Below, piece after piece: positions 1 through 10,344 of a stretch of DNA of 64,000 nt. The position numbers and the translations under genes were made by a program. The notes beneath the pieces are model-generated. The model did no database searches. It was not told where the DNA came from and was given only the letters and a program-made list of their open reading frames with translations. The DNA comes from Halobacillus amylolyticus. GTDB taxonomy: Bacteria > Bacillota > Bacilli > Bacillales > Halobacillaceae. Position 1 is the stretch's first letter. Every line of letters starts with the position of its first letter. Location of the stretch: contig NZ_CP095075.1 of the NCBI RefSeq assembly GCF_022921115.1, positions 1,054,001 through 1,118,000 of the forward strand, in the 5' to 3' direction.

Positions 1-1
1 G

Positions 2-1426
2 ACAACAACTGTTCAAGGATTTATAACAGAAAAGTTTGGATGGTTTTACTTACTGTCAGCTACTGGCTTTTTAATTTTTGCTATTTATTTAATTTTTTCT
101 AAGTATGGAAAACTTAAATTAGGAAAGCCAGATGATGAGCCAGAATATCCTTATATCACTTGGTTCGCCATGTTGTTTAGTGCAGGTATGGGAATCGGGC
201 TTGTATTTTGGGGTGCGGCTGAGCCACTATCTCACTTTCACAATACACCTACCATCGGCCAGGAACCAATGTCTCAAGGTGCTGCAAGAGAAGCCATGAA
301 ATATAGCTTCTTCCATTGGGGTTTACACCCATGGGGAATATACGCTGTACTAGCCTTAGCGCTTGCTTATTTCAAATTTAGAAAAGGAGCCCCTGGTGTT
401 ATTAGTGCCGCTCTTATCCCACTATTAGGTGAAAAGCGAATTAAAGGCGGATTAGGTACTCTTATCGACTTTATTGCTGTATTTGCCACTATTTTTGGTG
501 TAGCCACTTCTCTTGGCTTAGGTGCCTTGCAGATTTCGAGCGGGCTTTCCTACTCTATAGATGGACTGGAAGATACCTTCGGATTACAATTAATCATTAT
601 TGCAATTGTTACTGTTTTGTTTATGACATCTGCCATGACAGGGCTGAATAAAGGAATTAAATATTTAAGTAATGCTAACATTGTGCTGGCTTTACTGCTC
701 ATGCTTATGGTTTTATTCTTAGGTCCTACAGGCTTCATTATGGATTACTTTACTACGACGTTTGGTTCGTACGTACGCGATCTGCCATATATGAGTTTCA
801 GACTGAATCCATTTGCCGATGAAGAGTACACATGGATTAAAGATTGGACGATTTTCTATTGGGCTTGGTGGATTTCCTGGGCACCGTTTGTAGGAACATT
901 TATTGCGCGTGTATCCAAGGGACGTACCATTCGAGAATTTATTTTAGGTGTTTTGTTAGTACCAACGGTTTTCGGCGCATTATGGTTCTCAGTATTTGGC
1001 GGAACAGCCATTTCACTAGAATTCTTTAACGGTGTAGACATATTCTCAGATGTATCAAACCTTGGTACAGAAGTTGCGCTCTTCTCCATGCTTGAGCATG
1101 TTCCACTTGGTGGTATCATGACTGTTGTTGCCCTGCTGTTGATTAGTACATTCTTTATTACATCTGCTGACTCTGCCACCTTTGTATTAGGCATGCAGAC
1201 GACACACGGAAGTCTTAACCCGAAAAACCAAGTTAAGTTTGTATGGGGGATTATTCAGGCAAGTGCAGCAGCTGTATTACTTTGGACAGGTGGACTGACG
1301 GCGTTGCAAACAGCAGCCATTATCGCCGCTTTCCCATTCACCATTATCATGATTCTGATGTGTTTCTCCCTATTTAAAGAATTTAAAGCCGAAGCAAAAG
1401 TAGTTGATCTTAAAAAGAAAAAATAA
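2..1426 (+). CDS. BCCT-family glycine betaine/choline-type transporter (5'-truncated by window edge)
   Basis: Sodium-coupled uptake of betaine-type osmolytes across the cytoplasmic membrane. The reading frame is open from base 2, so the start lies before the window; at least 474 residues are visible, against about 510 for OpuD-type proteins. Visible family marks are the MGIGLVFWGAAEP segment (glycine-rich stretch lining the substrate/sodium site), the BCCT signature DWTIFYWAWW followed by WAPFVGTFIARVSKGRTIRE, and about ten hydrophobic helices. The protein ends in a short lysine-rich tail. The first in-frame ATG visible (170) is internal because homology continues upstream of it. Betaine is the likeliest substrate, but choline, carnitine or ectoine cannot be excluded from sequence. 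Confidence 0.93.
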   Translation, partial: TTTVQGFITEKFGWFYLLSATGFLIFAIYLIFSKYGKLKLGKPDDEPEYPYITWFAMLFSAGMGIGLVFWGAAEPLSHFHNTPTIGQEPMSQGAAREAMKYSFFHWGLHPWGIYAVLALALAYFKFRKGAPGVISAALIPLLGEKRIKGGLGTLIDFIAVFATIFGVATSLGLGALQISSGLSYSIDGLEDTFGLQLIIIAIVTVLFMTSAMTGLNKGIKYLSNANIVLALLLMLMVLFLGPTGFIMDYFTTTFGSYVRDLPYMSFRLNPFADEEYTWIKDWTIFYWAWWISWAPFVGTFIARVSKGRTIREFILGVLLVPTVFGALWFSVFGGTAISLEFFNGVDIFSDVSNLGTEVALFSMLEHVPLGGIMTVVALLLISTFFITSADSATFVLGMQTTHGSLNPKNQVKFVWGIIQASAAAVLLWTGGLTALQTAAIIAAFPFTIIMILMCFSLFKEFKAEAKVVDLKKKK

Positions 1427-1432
1427 GCAAAC

Positions 1433-1470
1433 AAAAAGGGCGCCTTTCAATAAAGGTGCCCTTTTGTTTT
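1433..1470 (+). terminator. Rho-independent terminator of the BCCT gene
   Basis: A stem AAGGGCGCCTTT / AAAGGTGCCCTT with a short loop is followed by a T-rich tail, 7 bases after the stop codon. Confidence 0.85.
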
Positions 1471-1544
1471 TAATTAAATATTTTGGCTGGGCGGCATATC
1501 CTTAGACGCTATGTAGAAGTTAATCTCACCTCTATGACAATAAT

Positions 1545-1583
1545 AAAAGCTCCTAACTCATTTTAAGAGTTAGGAGCTTTTTA
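1545..1583 (-). terminator. Terminator of the pdh operon
   Basis: Perfect stem AAAAGCTCCTAACTC / GAGTTAGGAGCTTTT just downstream of pdhD, with T residues on the minus-strand side. It faces the BCCT terminator, so the two converging units are each closed off. Confidence 0.85.
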
Positions 1584-1594
1584 AATTTCACTTA

Positions 1595-3004
1595 TTATTT
1601 AACGATATGAATAGGTTGTCCCATCGCAACTTCTGCTGCTTCCATCGTAATCTCACCTAATGTTGGATGAGCATGGATGGTTAGAGCCAAGTCTTCAGCT
1701 GTCATGCCTGATTCGATGGCAAGGCCAAGCTCAGCAATCATGTCACTAGCATTCGGCCCAGCGATTTGAGCACCAATAACTAGTCCATCATCTTTACGAG
1801 TGATCAGCTTCAGGAAGCCGTCACTGTCGTTAAGGGATAGCGCACGTCCATTGGCCGCGAATGGGAATTTAGAAGCTTTTACTTCATACCCTGCGTCTTT
1901 CGCTTCCTGCTCTCTATAACCTACAGAAGCTAGTTCTGGCTCTGAGAATACAACTTCAGGGATTCCTAGGTAGTCAATTTCAGATTTCTCACCAGAAATT
2001 GCTTCAGCGGCAATTTTACCCTCATAAGAAGCTTTGTGAGCAAGTGGCAAGCCTTCCACAATATCACCGATTGCAAAGATGTTATCAATGCTTGTACGGG
2101 ATTGTTTATCAGTTTGAATGACACCTTTATCATTCATTTCAATTCCTAATTCCTCTAAGCCAATTTCATCTGTGTTAGGGCGACGACCGACTGTTACAAG
2201 AACGTAATCAGCTTCAATTGATTTCTCCTCGCCTTTTACTTCATATTTAACAGTAACACCATCTTTTGTTTCCTCAACACCTTGAGCCATGGCGTTTGTA
2301 ACTACTTCTACACCTTTTTTCTTCAGACGACGTTTAACGAGAGTCGACATTTGCTTCTCGAAACCGCCAAGAATATCTTTCGCGCCTTCAAGGATGGTTA
2401 CTTCTGTATCGAAATTAGCATAAGCAGTCCCTAGCTCTGTACCAATGTAACCTCCACCGATGACAACTAGTTTCTTAGGAACTTCTTTTAGATCAAGAGC
2501 TCCTGTAGAATCTAGTACACGGTCAGAAAATTTAAAGGAAGGAAGCTCGATTGGGCGAGATCCTGTAGCAATAATACAGTTATTGAATGTGTAAGTTTGA
2601 GAGTTTTTCTCGTCCATTACGCGTACTGTATTTTTATCTACAAAATACACTTCCCCTTTAACGATGTCGACTTTGTTCCCTTTAAGTAGTCCTTCAACAC
2701 CGCCAGTCAGCTTGTCAACCACGCCGCCTTTCCATTCTTGAACCTTGGAAAAGTCAACGGTTGTTTTTTCAGACTGAATCCCCATGTCCTCTGCACCTTT
2801 TGCATGGTCAAAGCGATGACTCGCTTGAATAAGTGCTTTAGAAGGGATACAACCAACGTTTAGACAAACACCGCCTAGAGTACCTTTGTCTACAATTGTT
2901 ACCTTTTGACCTGTTTGGGCGGCGCGGATGGCAGCCACATAGCCGCCAGGACCCGCCCCTATTACCAACGTATCTAATTCAATTGGGAAATCTCCTACTA
3001 CCAT
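1595..3004 (-). CDS. pdhD: Dihydrolipoyl dehydrogenase (E3) of pyruvate dehydrogenase
   Basis: Reoxidises dihydrolipoamide on E2 and passes electrons through FAD to NAD+. The 469 residues show the N-terminal FAD Rossmann motif ([10 protein letters not shown], about residue 17), the redox disulfide in [13 protein letters not shown] (about 45-55), a second nucleotide motif [10 protein letters not shown] (about 184), the FAD motif AIGDI (about 313) and the catalytic His-Glu pair in HAHPTLGE near the C terminus. It is the last gene of pdhABCD, three bases after pdhC, and the sequence runs nearly colinear with B. subtilis PdhD. E3 is probably shared with other 2-oxoacid dehydrogenases, as is usual for the family. 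Confidence 0.98.
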   Translation of the reverse strand: MVVGDFPIELDTLVIGAGPGGYVAAIRAAQTGQKVTIVDKGTLGGVCLNVGCIPSKALIQASHRFDHAKGAEDMGIQSEKTTVDFSKVQEWKGGVVDKLTGGVEGLLKGNKVDIVKGEVYFVDKNTVRVMDEKNSQTYTFNNCIIATGSRPIELPSFKFSDRVLDSTGALDLKEVPKKLVVIGGGYIGTELGTAYANFDTEVTILEGAKDILGGFEKQMSTLVKRRLKKKGVEVVTNAMAQGVEETKDGVTVKYEVKGEEKSIEADYVLVTVGRRPNTDEIGLEELGIEMNDKGVIQTDKQSRTSIDNIFAIGDIVEGLPLAHKASYEGKIAAEAISGEKSEIDYLGIPEVVFSEPELASVGYREQEAKDAGYEVKASKFPFAANGRALSLNDSDGFLKLITRKDDGLVIGAQIAGPNASDMIAELGLAIESGMTAEDLALTIHAHPTLGEITMEAAEVAMGQPIHIVK

Positions 3005-3007
3005 ACT

Positions 3008-4330
3008 TTACGCCTCCATCATAATTAGTTGTGGATCGTTCAGTAAACGCTTGATGTTATTCATTGCATGCTGAGCTGTGGCACCATCGATCATACGGTG
3101 GTCAAAGCTTAATGAAATAGCAAGTACCGGAGCAACGACTACTTCCCCGTCAAGTACAACTGGTTTCTCGGCAATACGTCCAATTCCTAGAATCGCTACT
3201 TCTGGGTGATTAATAACGGGAGTGAACCATTGTCCACCAGCTGAACCGATATTTGTGATTGTTGTTGAAGCACCCTTCATTTCTTCTGAAGAAAGTTTCC
3301 CGTCACGTGCTTTAACAGCCAATTCATTCACTTCACTTGAAATAGAGAAGATTGACTTGCGATCAGCATCTTTTACAACAGGTACAAGTAATCCTTTATC
3401 CGTATCAGCTGCAATACCAATATTATAGTAGTGTTTTTGAATAATTTCATCCGTTTCATCATCCAGTGATGTATTTAGAACAGGATACTTCTTAAGAGTT
3501 GAAACGAGTGCTTTCACTACATAAGGAAGATAGGTCAGCTTAATATCTTGTTCTGCTGCAACGGCCTTAAATTTCTTACGATGAGCTACGAGCTCTGATA
3601 CATCCACTTCATCCATAAGTGTAACATGTGGGGCCGTGTGTTTAGAGTTAACCATTGCCTTAGCAATCGCTTTACGCATGCCGCTCATCTTCTCACGAGT
3701 TTCAGGATAAGCTTCGCCAGCTGGTTCCGCTGTTGCTTTAGTAGAGGTTTCTGCCTTTTCTTCTTTAGCCGCGTCTTCTTGGCTGTCCTCAGCTTTGGCT
3801 TGTCCACCATCTAAGAAGCTGTTTACATCTTCTTTAAGGATTCGGCCATTCTTTCCTGAGCCCTGCACTTTACGGATATCAACATCGTTATCACGTGCAT
3901 ACTTTCTTACTGACGGCATAGCGATGACACGTTTATCTTCATCAACATCACTATCATCGGATTGAGCTGCAGGCTGTTCTGTTGATTTTTCTTCTTTTGA
4001 AGCTTCTTGTTTTTCTTCTTTTGCTTCATCTTTTGACTCTTCTTTAGGTTCTTCTTTAGGTTCTTCTTTTGATTCCTCACCAGAATCCTCAGAACCGTCG
4101 TCAATCGTAATAATGACTGTACCTACTGTTGTCGTTTCACCTTCATCAACGTGAATCTCTTTGACTGTACCGTCGACTTGGGAAGGGATCTCAACAACTG
4201 CTTTGTCGTTTTGCACTTCACAAAGTACGTCATCTTCTTTTACTTCATCACCAGGTTTAACAAACCACTTTGCGATTTCACCCTCGTGGATACCTTCACC
4301 GATATCAGGCAGTTTAAATTCGAACGCCAC
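3008..4330 (-). CDS. pdhC: Dihydrolipoyllysine acetyltransferase (E2) of pyruvate dehydrogenase
   Basis: Core of the pyruvate dehydrogenase complex; transfers the acetyl group from lipoamide to CoA. Domains in the 440 residues are one N-terminal lipoyl domain with the modified lysine in [11 protein letters not shown] (Lys43), a long Glu/Lys/Ser-rich flexible linker (about 80-130), the peripheral-subunit-binding domain (about 138-172; [14 protein letters not shown]), a second linker, and the catalytic domain ending in [10 protein letters not shown] with the active histidine and aspartate. The acidic repetitive linker is unusually rich in KEEPKEE-type repeats. It lies between pdhB (28-base gap) and pdhD. 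Confidence 0.97.
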   Translation of the reverse strand: MAFEFKLPDIGEGIHEGEIAKWFVKPGDEVKEDDVLCEVQNDKAVVEIPSQVDGTVKEIHVDEGETTTVGTVIITIDDGSEDSGEESKEEPKEEPKEESKDEAKEEKQEASKEEKSTEQPAAQSDDSDVDEDKRVIAMPSVRKYARDNDVDIRKVQGSGKNGRILKEDVNSFLDGGQAKAEDSQEDAAKEEKAETSTKATAEPAGEAYPETREKMSGMRKAIAKAMVNSKHTAPHVTLMDEVDVSELVAHRKKFKAVAAEQDIKLTYLPYVVKALVSTLKKYPVLNTSLDDETDEIIQKHYYNIGIAADTDKGLLVPVVKDADRKSIFSISSEVNELAVKARDGKLSSEEMKGASTTITNIGSAGGQWFTPVINHPEVAILGIGRIAEKPVVLDGEVVVAPVLAISLSFDHRMIDGATAQHAMNNIKRLLNDPQLIMMEA

Positions 4331-4358
4331 GGTTATTACCTCCTATTAGTAGAGATGA

Positions 4359-5336
4359 TTAAAAATTAACTACTTTATTTGCTTTTTCAACAATATCGTT
4401 ATGGTCAGGCAGCCATATTTCTTCAGCTTGTGTGAAGGCATAGACTGTATCCGGCGCTGTTACACGCAGAACAGGTGCTTCAAGGTGAAGAATAGCTTTT
4501 TCTTGAATTTCAGCAGCAACACTCGCAGCAATTCCTGCTTGTTTCTGAGCTTCTTGAACCATTACGGCACGATTAGTTTTCTCAACTGAAGCTAAAATAG
4601 TCTCGTAATCGACAGGACTTACTGTACGAAGATCGATCACTTCAGCACTAACACCGTTTTCCTCAAGCTCCTCAGCTGCTTTTAGACAAGAATGTACCAT
4701 AGCTCCATAAGCAATCAAAGTAACATCTGTACCTTCCCGCTTCACTTCGGCTTTTCCAAGTTCAACTGTATATTCTTCCTCTGGAACTTCTTCACGGAAT
4801 GAACGATAAAGTTTCATATGCTCAAGGAAAATAACAGGGTCGTTATCACGGATCGATTGGATAAGAAGACCTTTTGCGTCATAAGGGTTAGAAGGAATGA
4901 CGACTTTAAGACCTGGCTGCTGAGCCATTAAACCTTCCAAACTGTCAGCGTGAAGCTCAGGTGTGTGAACACCCCCGCCAAATGGTGAGCGGATGGTAAT
5001 CGGCATATTCCTCGTGTTCCCAGTACGATAACGGTAACGAGCCATTTGACCACTAATCGCATCCATTGTCTCGTAAACGAATCCAAAGAATTGGATTTCT
5101 GGAACCGGACGGAAGTCAGTTAAAGCAAGACCGATGGACAAACCACCGATTCCTGACTCGGCAAGTGGTGTATCAAATACACGGTCTTCTCCGAATTCAT
5201 CCTGAAGACCTTCTGTTGCACGGAATACACCGCCATTTTGGCCTACGTCTTCACCAAAAATGAGCACGTTTTCATCGTTCTTAAGTTCTGTGCGCATCGC
5301 ATCAGTGATGGCTTGAATCATTGTCATTTGTGCCAT
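4359..5336 (-). CDS. pdhB: Pyruvate dehydrogenase E1 component, beta subunit
   Basis: Forms the alpha2beta2 thiamine-diphosphate-dependent E1 that decarboxylates pyruvate and acetylates E2 lipoamide. The 325-residue protein has the transketolase pyrimidine-binding half ([14 protein letters not shown] near residue 30; the conserved PLAESGI at about 58) and the C-terminal transketolase domain that contacts E2. It starts three bases after the pdhA stop, so the subunits are probably translationally coupled. Length and order match the B. subtilis operon. Confidence 0.98.
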   Translation of the reverse strand: MAQMTMIQAITDAMRTELKNDENVLIFGEDVGQNGGVFRATEGLQDEFGEDRVFDTPLAESGIGGLSIGLALTDFRPVPEIQFFGFVYETMDAISGQMARYRYRTGNTRNMPITIRSPFGGGVHTPELHADSLEGLMAQQPGLKVVIPSNPYDAKGLLIQSIRDNDPVIFLEHMKLYRSFREEVPEEEYTVELGKAEVKREGTDVTLIAYGAMVHSCLKAAEELEENGVSAEVIDLRTVSPVDYETILASVEKTNRAVMVQEAQKQAGIAASVAAEIQEKAILHLEAPVLRVTAPDTVYAFTQAEEIWLPDHNDIVEKANKVVNF

Positions 5337-5339
5337 GAT

Positions 5340-6428
<1,089 letters not shown>

Positions 6429-6573
6429 TCACCTCTTCCTTTCTTCTTTTAAAATAGATGCTGTTGAGTAGCATTCCCAAAACTCCGAAAAAAACTGTAC
6501 CGATTTGCTCTTATACGTTTTCCCTGTACACATCTTTGCTAATCATAGGTGCGAATATAGTTAAAACTGTTAC

Positions 6574-6601
6574 ATTTTAAAAGCAATATTTACTGGTACA
6601 A
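6574..6601 (-). promoter_or_regulatory. Candidate sigma-A promoter of the pdh operon
   Basis: On the minus strand TTGTAC, a 16-base spacer and TAAAAT lie about 145 bases before pdhA. The -35 matches only three of six bases, so this is a suggestion. The rest of the 6429-6920 gap shows no gene or clear riboswitch fold. Confidence 0.3.
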
Positions 6602-6920
6602 TGATATTTCCATATGTAGTTTAGCTCAATACTACAGGATTCGTCAAACACTCTGCAATGAAATGACTATTATTGATAAGTGGAGCCTACATTATGGTAG
6701 ACCATTTCAAAAAACAATAGATAATCAGATTATGACTGTACCATAATTTTTTTAAGCCTGTATTAATTTTACGACTTTTATAAAAGGGATGCAAATAATT
6801 TATAAGTGATTCACGCACGCTTCTCATAACTTTAGCTAAAAAGTCTCTATCTCTCTGTCTAGGTAGCTATATGGGTATCCTTCTACAAATTCTACCGCGT
6901 AACTCAATAAGTTTACTAAC

Positions 6921-6950
6921 TAAAAAAACGACCAAAAAGGTCGTTTTTTA
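6921..6950 (-). terminator. Terminator of ykyA
   Basis: AAAAAACGACC / GGTCGTTTTTT stem with a five-base loop, overlapping the ykyA stop codon. Confidence 0.85.
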
Positions 6951-7661
6951 TTTGGTTTCTTCAGATTGATCGTTACTTTCTTTTGCTTCACTCTCAGCAG
7001 AATCTTCATAGGTGACATTTAGTCCAGAAGCATCGTAAAACTGTTTCTTAAGCTCATTGTATTCATTTGTATAAGTATTAAACTGCTTATTCGCTTCAAT
7101 CACCTTATTGTAGCTTGCATTAATACTTTCCACTTGTTTTTGAAGCTCTTCTTGCGTCAAATCCTTTTGTTGAAGCATTTCATATAATTCCAAGTCTAAA
7201 TCTAGCGCATTCTGATAAGCCTTGTACAAATCTTGATAAGCTCCGTAGCGATTTTCCATTGTTTCTACAAGTTGGTTAGCCAATTTTTTTGCTTCACTTT
7301 GCTCTTCAGTCAGATCCTCGATCAAAGGCTTAATCTTATCAAATTCCTCTTTAGCTGCGTCAATACTTTCTTTTTCTAACTTAAGCTTCTCTTCACGTTC
7401 CTTCACGATAGAAGCTGCTTCCTTTGAAAGTTCCTTTATTTTGTCAAATTCCTCCATACTTAAATCAATAATCTGATTGTACAGGTTCTCTTCTTTTTCC
7501 TCTAACTCCATTAACGGCTCTTGCTGTTTACGAAACCCATCTTCAAGCGATACAGCTTTTTCCAAGTGATTATATATTTTCTCCTGCGCAGATTGATTTG
7601 AGCATGCAGACAAAATAAAAGCCGTTGCTAAAAGCAACGAAACAATTCTTCTAAAACGCAC
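6948..7661 (-). CDS. ykyA: YkyA-family lipoprotein
   Basis: Putative cell-wall-associated lipoprotein of unknown biochemical function. A short basic N terminus is followed by a hydrophobic stretch and the lipobox FILSAC, so the mature protein should be lipid-anchored outside the membrane. The rest (about residues 25-225) is almost entirely charged, helical and heptad-like, predicting coiled coil. I chose the GTG at 7661 because GGGAGGGG sits eight bases before it; an ATG 18 bases upstream overlaps that site. The location between pdhA and def is the same as in B. subtilis. About 237 residues; no enzyme motif seen. Confidence 0.85.
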   Translation of the reverse strand: MRFRRIVSLLLATAFILSACSNQSAQEKIYNHLEKAVSLEDGFRKQQEPLMELEEKEENLYNQIIDLSMEEFDKIKELSKEAASIVKEREEKLKLEKESIDAAKEEFDKIKPLIEDLTEEQSEAKKLANQLVETMENRYGAYQDLYKAYQNALDLDLELYEMLQQKDLTQEELQKQVESINASYNKVIEANKQFNTYTNEYNELKKQFYDASGLNVTYEDSAESEAKESNDQSEETK

Positions 7662-7853
7662 TTCTTCTTCCCCTCCCATATGTTCAATGACTTTATTATT
7701 TTTTGATCATATGTACAATAGTATAATAAATAATATTAATTTGAAAGGTTTCTTTTTCATATGTTTCCATTTTTCAAGGATCATTAAAATGGATCATTTT
7801 ATGCTAAAATAGAATTCGGAATTTATGTTGGTGGATAGGAAAGGATGAATCTC

Positions 7854-8408
7854 ATGATTACAATGAATGATATTATACGTGAAGGGCACCCCGCACTTAG
7901 GAAAGTAACAGAAGAGGTGGAAATTCCGCCTGCGGAAGAAGACAAAAAGATTCTGGAAGAGATGCTTGACTACTTAAAAAACAGCCAAGATGAACAGGTC
8001 TGCGAACGATATGGGCTCCGTCCTGGTGTTGGATTAGCTGCACCACAAATAAATGTGAACAAACGGATGGTTGCCGTTCATTTCACGGATTTAAATGATA
8101 AGTTTTACAGTTATGGATTATTAAATCCAAGAATTGTTAGTCATTCAGTGGAGCGAACCTATTTGTCATCTGGAGAAGGCTGTTTATCCGTAGATCGGGA
8201 AGTCCCTGGTTATGTGCCAAGATATCGAAGGGTTACCGTTAAGGCGACAGATCTAGAAGGAAAAGAAGTAAAGCTGCGTTTGAAAGATTATGCTTCCATT
8301 GTTTTCCAGCATGAAATCGACCACTTGCACGGCATCATGTTTTATGACCACATTGATTCAGATCAACCATTCAAAGAACCAGAAAACGCAAAACCCGCTG
8401 ATGCTTAA
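7854..8408 (+). CDS. def: Peptide deformylase
   Basis: Removes the formyl group from the initiator methionine of nascent proteins. The three family motifs are all present: GVGLAAPQI (about 57), EGCLS with the metal-binding cysteine (about 107) and QHEIDHLHG with two metal-binding histidines (about 150). I chose the ATG at 7854 because AGGAAAGG lies nine bases before it, whereas the upstream ATG at 7845 abuts that site; this gives 184 residues, the length of B. subtilis YkrB. An extended -10-like TGCTAAAAT at 7802-7810 may be its promoter. Confidence 0.97.
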   Translation: MITMNDIIREGHPALRKVTEEVEIPPAEEDKKILEEMLDYLKNSQDEQVCERYGLRPGVGLAAPQINVNKRMVAVHFTDLNDKFYSYGLLNPRIVSHSVERTYLSSGEGCLSVDREVPGYVPRYRRVTVKATDLEGKEVKLRLKDYASIVFQHEIDHLHGIMFYDHIDSDQPFKEPENAKPADA

Positions 8409-8413
8409 GAAAA

Positions 8414-8590
8414 GCGGAGGCGTCTTGGGCAGGGGAAGTTCGGCTAAAACCGAAACGTCCTGGTTCAACGCCGAACGACCCCACGTCGTGTGGGGCCAAG
8501 CATAAGCAGAGTGGCGCAGTGGGGTGATCTTTCCCCACGGAGGCGAACTGCTTATGTCTCGAGAGTTTAGACGCCGGAGCTAGACAACGA
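8414..8590. repeat. Folded intergenic repeat (multi-branched, type 1)
   Basis: A dense set of nested inverted repeats between def and its terminator: outer stem GGCGTCT (8419-8425) / AGACGCC (8569-8575); CATAAGCAG (8501-8509) / CTGCTTATG (8548-8556); inside it GTGGGG (8519-8524) / CCCCAC (8533-8538); and on the left arm GTTCGGC (8438-8444) / GCCGAAC (8470-8476) and CCCCAC (8479-8484) / GTGGGG (8490-8495). Repeats starting AAAGCGGAGGCG and ending GCCGGAGCTAGACAA are, from memory, common between genes in Bacillaceae. No credible ORF. It would be transcribed with def. Confidence 0.7.
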
Positions 8591-8609
8591 AAAATCACTA
8601 CTAGATACC

Positions 8610-8643
8610 AAAACGCCCGCAAAATAATTGCAGGCGTTTTTAT
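8610..8643 (+). terminator. Terminator downstream of def
   Basis: AAAACGCC-GCAA / TTGC-GGCGTTTT stem with one bulge each side, followed by TTTTTA. Confidence 0.8.
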
Positions 8644-8685
8644 CTTAGGATGTTTTCTTGTTGCTATTCAGAGTGATTTTTTGAC

Positions 8686-8909
8686 GTATAGAAAAGGTCG
8701 GATTACATGTAGCAAAGGGAAATATACGAGGCTCCACAGTGTGGGACGAACGGGGAGGATTGAGAACATAGACGAGGAAGTTCGGCCAAGTTCGGCATGT
8801 CCTGTGCCAACATCGTACTCCCCCACTCGCGCGTTGCTGCGGAAAGCAAGTATATTTTCCCTCTGTGGTCTTCCTATACAAATACAACAAGCGTTACTAA
8901 AAGAGCCTT
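8686..8909. repeat. Folded intergenic repeat (type 2), copy A
   Basis: Outer stem GTATAG (8686-8691) / CTATAC (8874-8879); second stem GGGAAATATAC (8717-8727) / GTATATTTTCCC (8850-8861); inside lie CCACA/TGTGG and a direct repeat of AAGTTCGGC. Its right end (8855-8909, read on the minus strand) matches 15850-15906 on the plus strand almost base for base. Reading frames of about 80 codons cross it on both strands but lack ribosome binding sites and run through the stems. Confidence 0.65.
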
Positions 8910-8912
8910 ATC

Positions 8913-9689
8913 TTAAGACAATAGCTTTAAATCATAAATCGCTTTAACGAGCCCTCCATCATCAACATCAGTGGTTATATGATCACTGACAGCTTTCGTT
9001 TCCTCTACCGCGTTGCCCATAGCTACACCTGTGCCTGCTTCACGAATCATTTCCACATCATTGAGGCCATCACCAAATGCATAGGTATCTTCCATCTTTA
9101 AACCAGCTGCCTCAATTAACTTTTTAATTCCTTTAGCCTTAGACCCCCCTGCAGGCAAAACATCGCAGGAGTAAGGATGCCATCGGATAAAATCAAACGA
9201 GTCATATTTTTTGTCATAGTACTCGATTTCTTTCCCTTCACAAAATAGCAACGACTGATAAATTTCTGTATTATGATAGAAAGTCGCATCAATAGCCGGG
9301 TACTCAAAGTGTAAAGAAGCAAGACTTTCTTTTATGTACACTTGCTCACGGTCAGAGGCTTTCATTTCACTTTGATTCATAAATACCATTGGATGATTAT
9401 TCTCCTCAGCCTCCAAATATAGTTTTTCTAACTGTGTTTTTGGTAAAGGATTTTTGTAAACAGGTTTTCCTTCAAAAACGACATATTGTCCATTAAAGCT
9501 TACAAATGAATTTATTCCGAGAGTTTTTCTTAAATCTTCATACATAAACGGAGCACGTCCTGTTGCAATCGCGCAATAAACTCCGCTCTTCTGCAAACTC
9601 TTCACTGCTTCGATCGTAGCCTGAGATAATTCTTTACTATGATTGAGCAATGTTCCGTCTATATCAAATAAAGCAATCTTTTTGGTCAT
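8913..9689 (-). CDS. ykrA: Cof-type HAD-superfamily phosphatase (YkrA-like)
   Basis: Magnesium-dependent phosphohydrolase of the HAD class IIB (Cof) group, usually acting on sugar phosphates, flavin nucleotides or similar; the substrate is not predictable. Motif I is DIDGTLL (about residue 8, nucleophile Asp), motif II ATGR (about 43), a Cof cap domain fills the middle, and motif IV GDGLNDVEM lies near 205. Start at 9689 is chosen because GGAGG is seven bases before it; an ATG two codons upstream sits too close. About 258 residues. Neighbourhood with def and ykyA matches B. subtilis ykrA. Confidence 0.88.
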   Translation of the reverse strand: MTKKIALFDIDGTLLNHSKELSQATIEAVKSLQKSGVYCAIATGRAPFMYEDLRKTLGINSFVSFNGQYVVFEGKPVYKNPLPKTQLEKLYLEAEENNHPMVFMNQSEMKASDREQVYIKESLASLHFEYPAIDATFYHNTEIYQSLLFCEGKEIEYYDKKYDSFDFIRWHPYSCDVLPAGGSKAKGIKKLIEAAGLKMEDTYAFGDGLNDVEMIREAGTGVAMGNAVEETKAVSDHITTDVDDGGLVKAIYDLKLLS

Positions 9690-9928
9690 CTTCATTCCTC
9701 CTTTGATGGTAAGGGTGCTGTGTTTGTGAAATTACTTTTATCCACTTTGTATGCTGGCTATACTTTAGCATGCATGGATATATTTGAGAAGAAAAACGAA
9801 AGATATTCATAAATGATTATACGTATATGTTTCATTCTGAACGAAACCGTATTATACTAGAGATAACAGGGATTGGGCGGTTTAACGTTTTTGGCAACTT
9901 TCTTCATCATCGAAAGGAGATGGCTCAC

Positions 9929-10000
9929 GTGATGAAGCGTCTAAGAAGAAAGCTTAGAAAACGTTGGAAAAAACTTATGGAACGAAAAACATACGCGTAA
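9929..10000 (+). CDS. Candidate small highly basic peptide
   Basis: A 23-codon frame (GTG start; ATG as next codon) encodes MKRLRRKLRKRWKKLMERKT followed by YA after the initiator: more than half Arg/Lys with Trp, Leu and Met on one face. AAAGGAG lies nine bases before the GTG, an ideal spacing, and a TATACT -10-like box is at 9853-9858. It precedes rpoY by 130 bases. I do not recognise the family; it could be a translated small protein or an upstream leader peptide. Otherwise the 9690-10131 gap shows nothing. Confidence 0.4.
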   Translation: MMKRLRRKLRKRWKKLMERKTYA

Positions 10001-10131
10001 ACAACCGAATGTCATATGGCGGAGTATGACCCATTCAATTATGAAATGTATTCCCATCTTCAAAACAAACGTGCTATCATTATCAACAGAACAATTATGT
10101 GGAAATTATATCTAGTAAGGAGCGATAATAA

Positions 10132-10341
10132 ATGATTTTTAAAGTATTGTATCAGGAATTTGCAAGTGAAGTTCCTGTTCGCGAGCGTACACAATCCATG
10201 TACGTAGAAGCGAAGACAGAGAGAGAAGTACGCAAAAAATTGGCTGAAAAGAATGTAAACATTGAATATATCCAGGTGCTTAATGAGGACCACTTGGCTT
10301 ATGAAAAGCAGTCTGAAGATTTCCAAGTGGAGAATGTGTAA
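10132..10341 (+). CDS. rpoY: RNA polymerase epsilon subunit (RpoY/YkzG)
   Basis: Small accessory subunit of Firmicute RNA polymerase that binds near the secondary channel side of the core. The 69 residues begin MIFKVLYQ and carry the family pattern EVPVRERT...YVEA...REVRKKL; length equals B. subtilis YkzG. AAGGAGCGATAATAA precedes the ATG. The rnjA gene begins three bases after the stop, so the two are cotranscribed, as in B. subtilis. Confidence 0.95.
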   Translation: MIFKVLYQEFASEVPVRERTQSMYVEAKTEREVRKKLAEKNVNIEYIQVLNEDHLAYEKQSEDFQVENV

Positions 10342-10344
10342 CAC

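Noticed and set aside
844..1194. Overlapping frames of 60-110 codons on both strands inside the BCCT gene
   Set aside because: Shadow frames of a well-conserved gene; no ribosome binding sites.
6429..6920. Possible riboswitch or T-box in the long pdhA leader
   Set aside because: No anti-terminator pair, no specifier loop and no known riboswitch core could be recognised.
8645..8947. Two 80-codon frames, one on each strand, downstream of def
   Set aside because: They run through the folded repeat at 8686-8909, lack ribosome binding sites and have low-complexity, repeat-derived translations.
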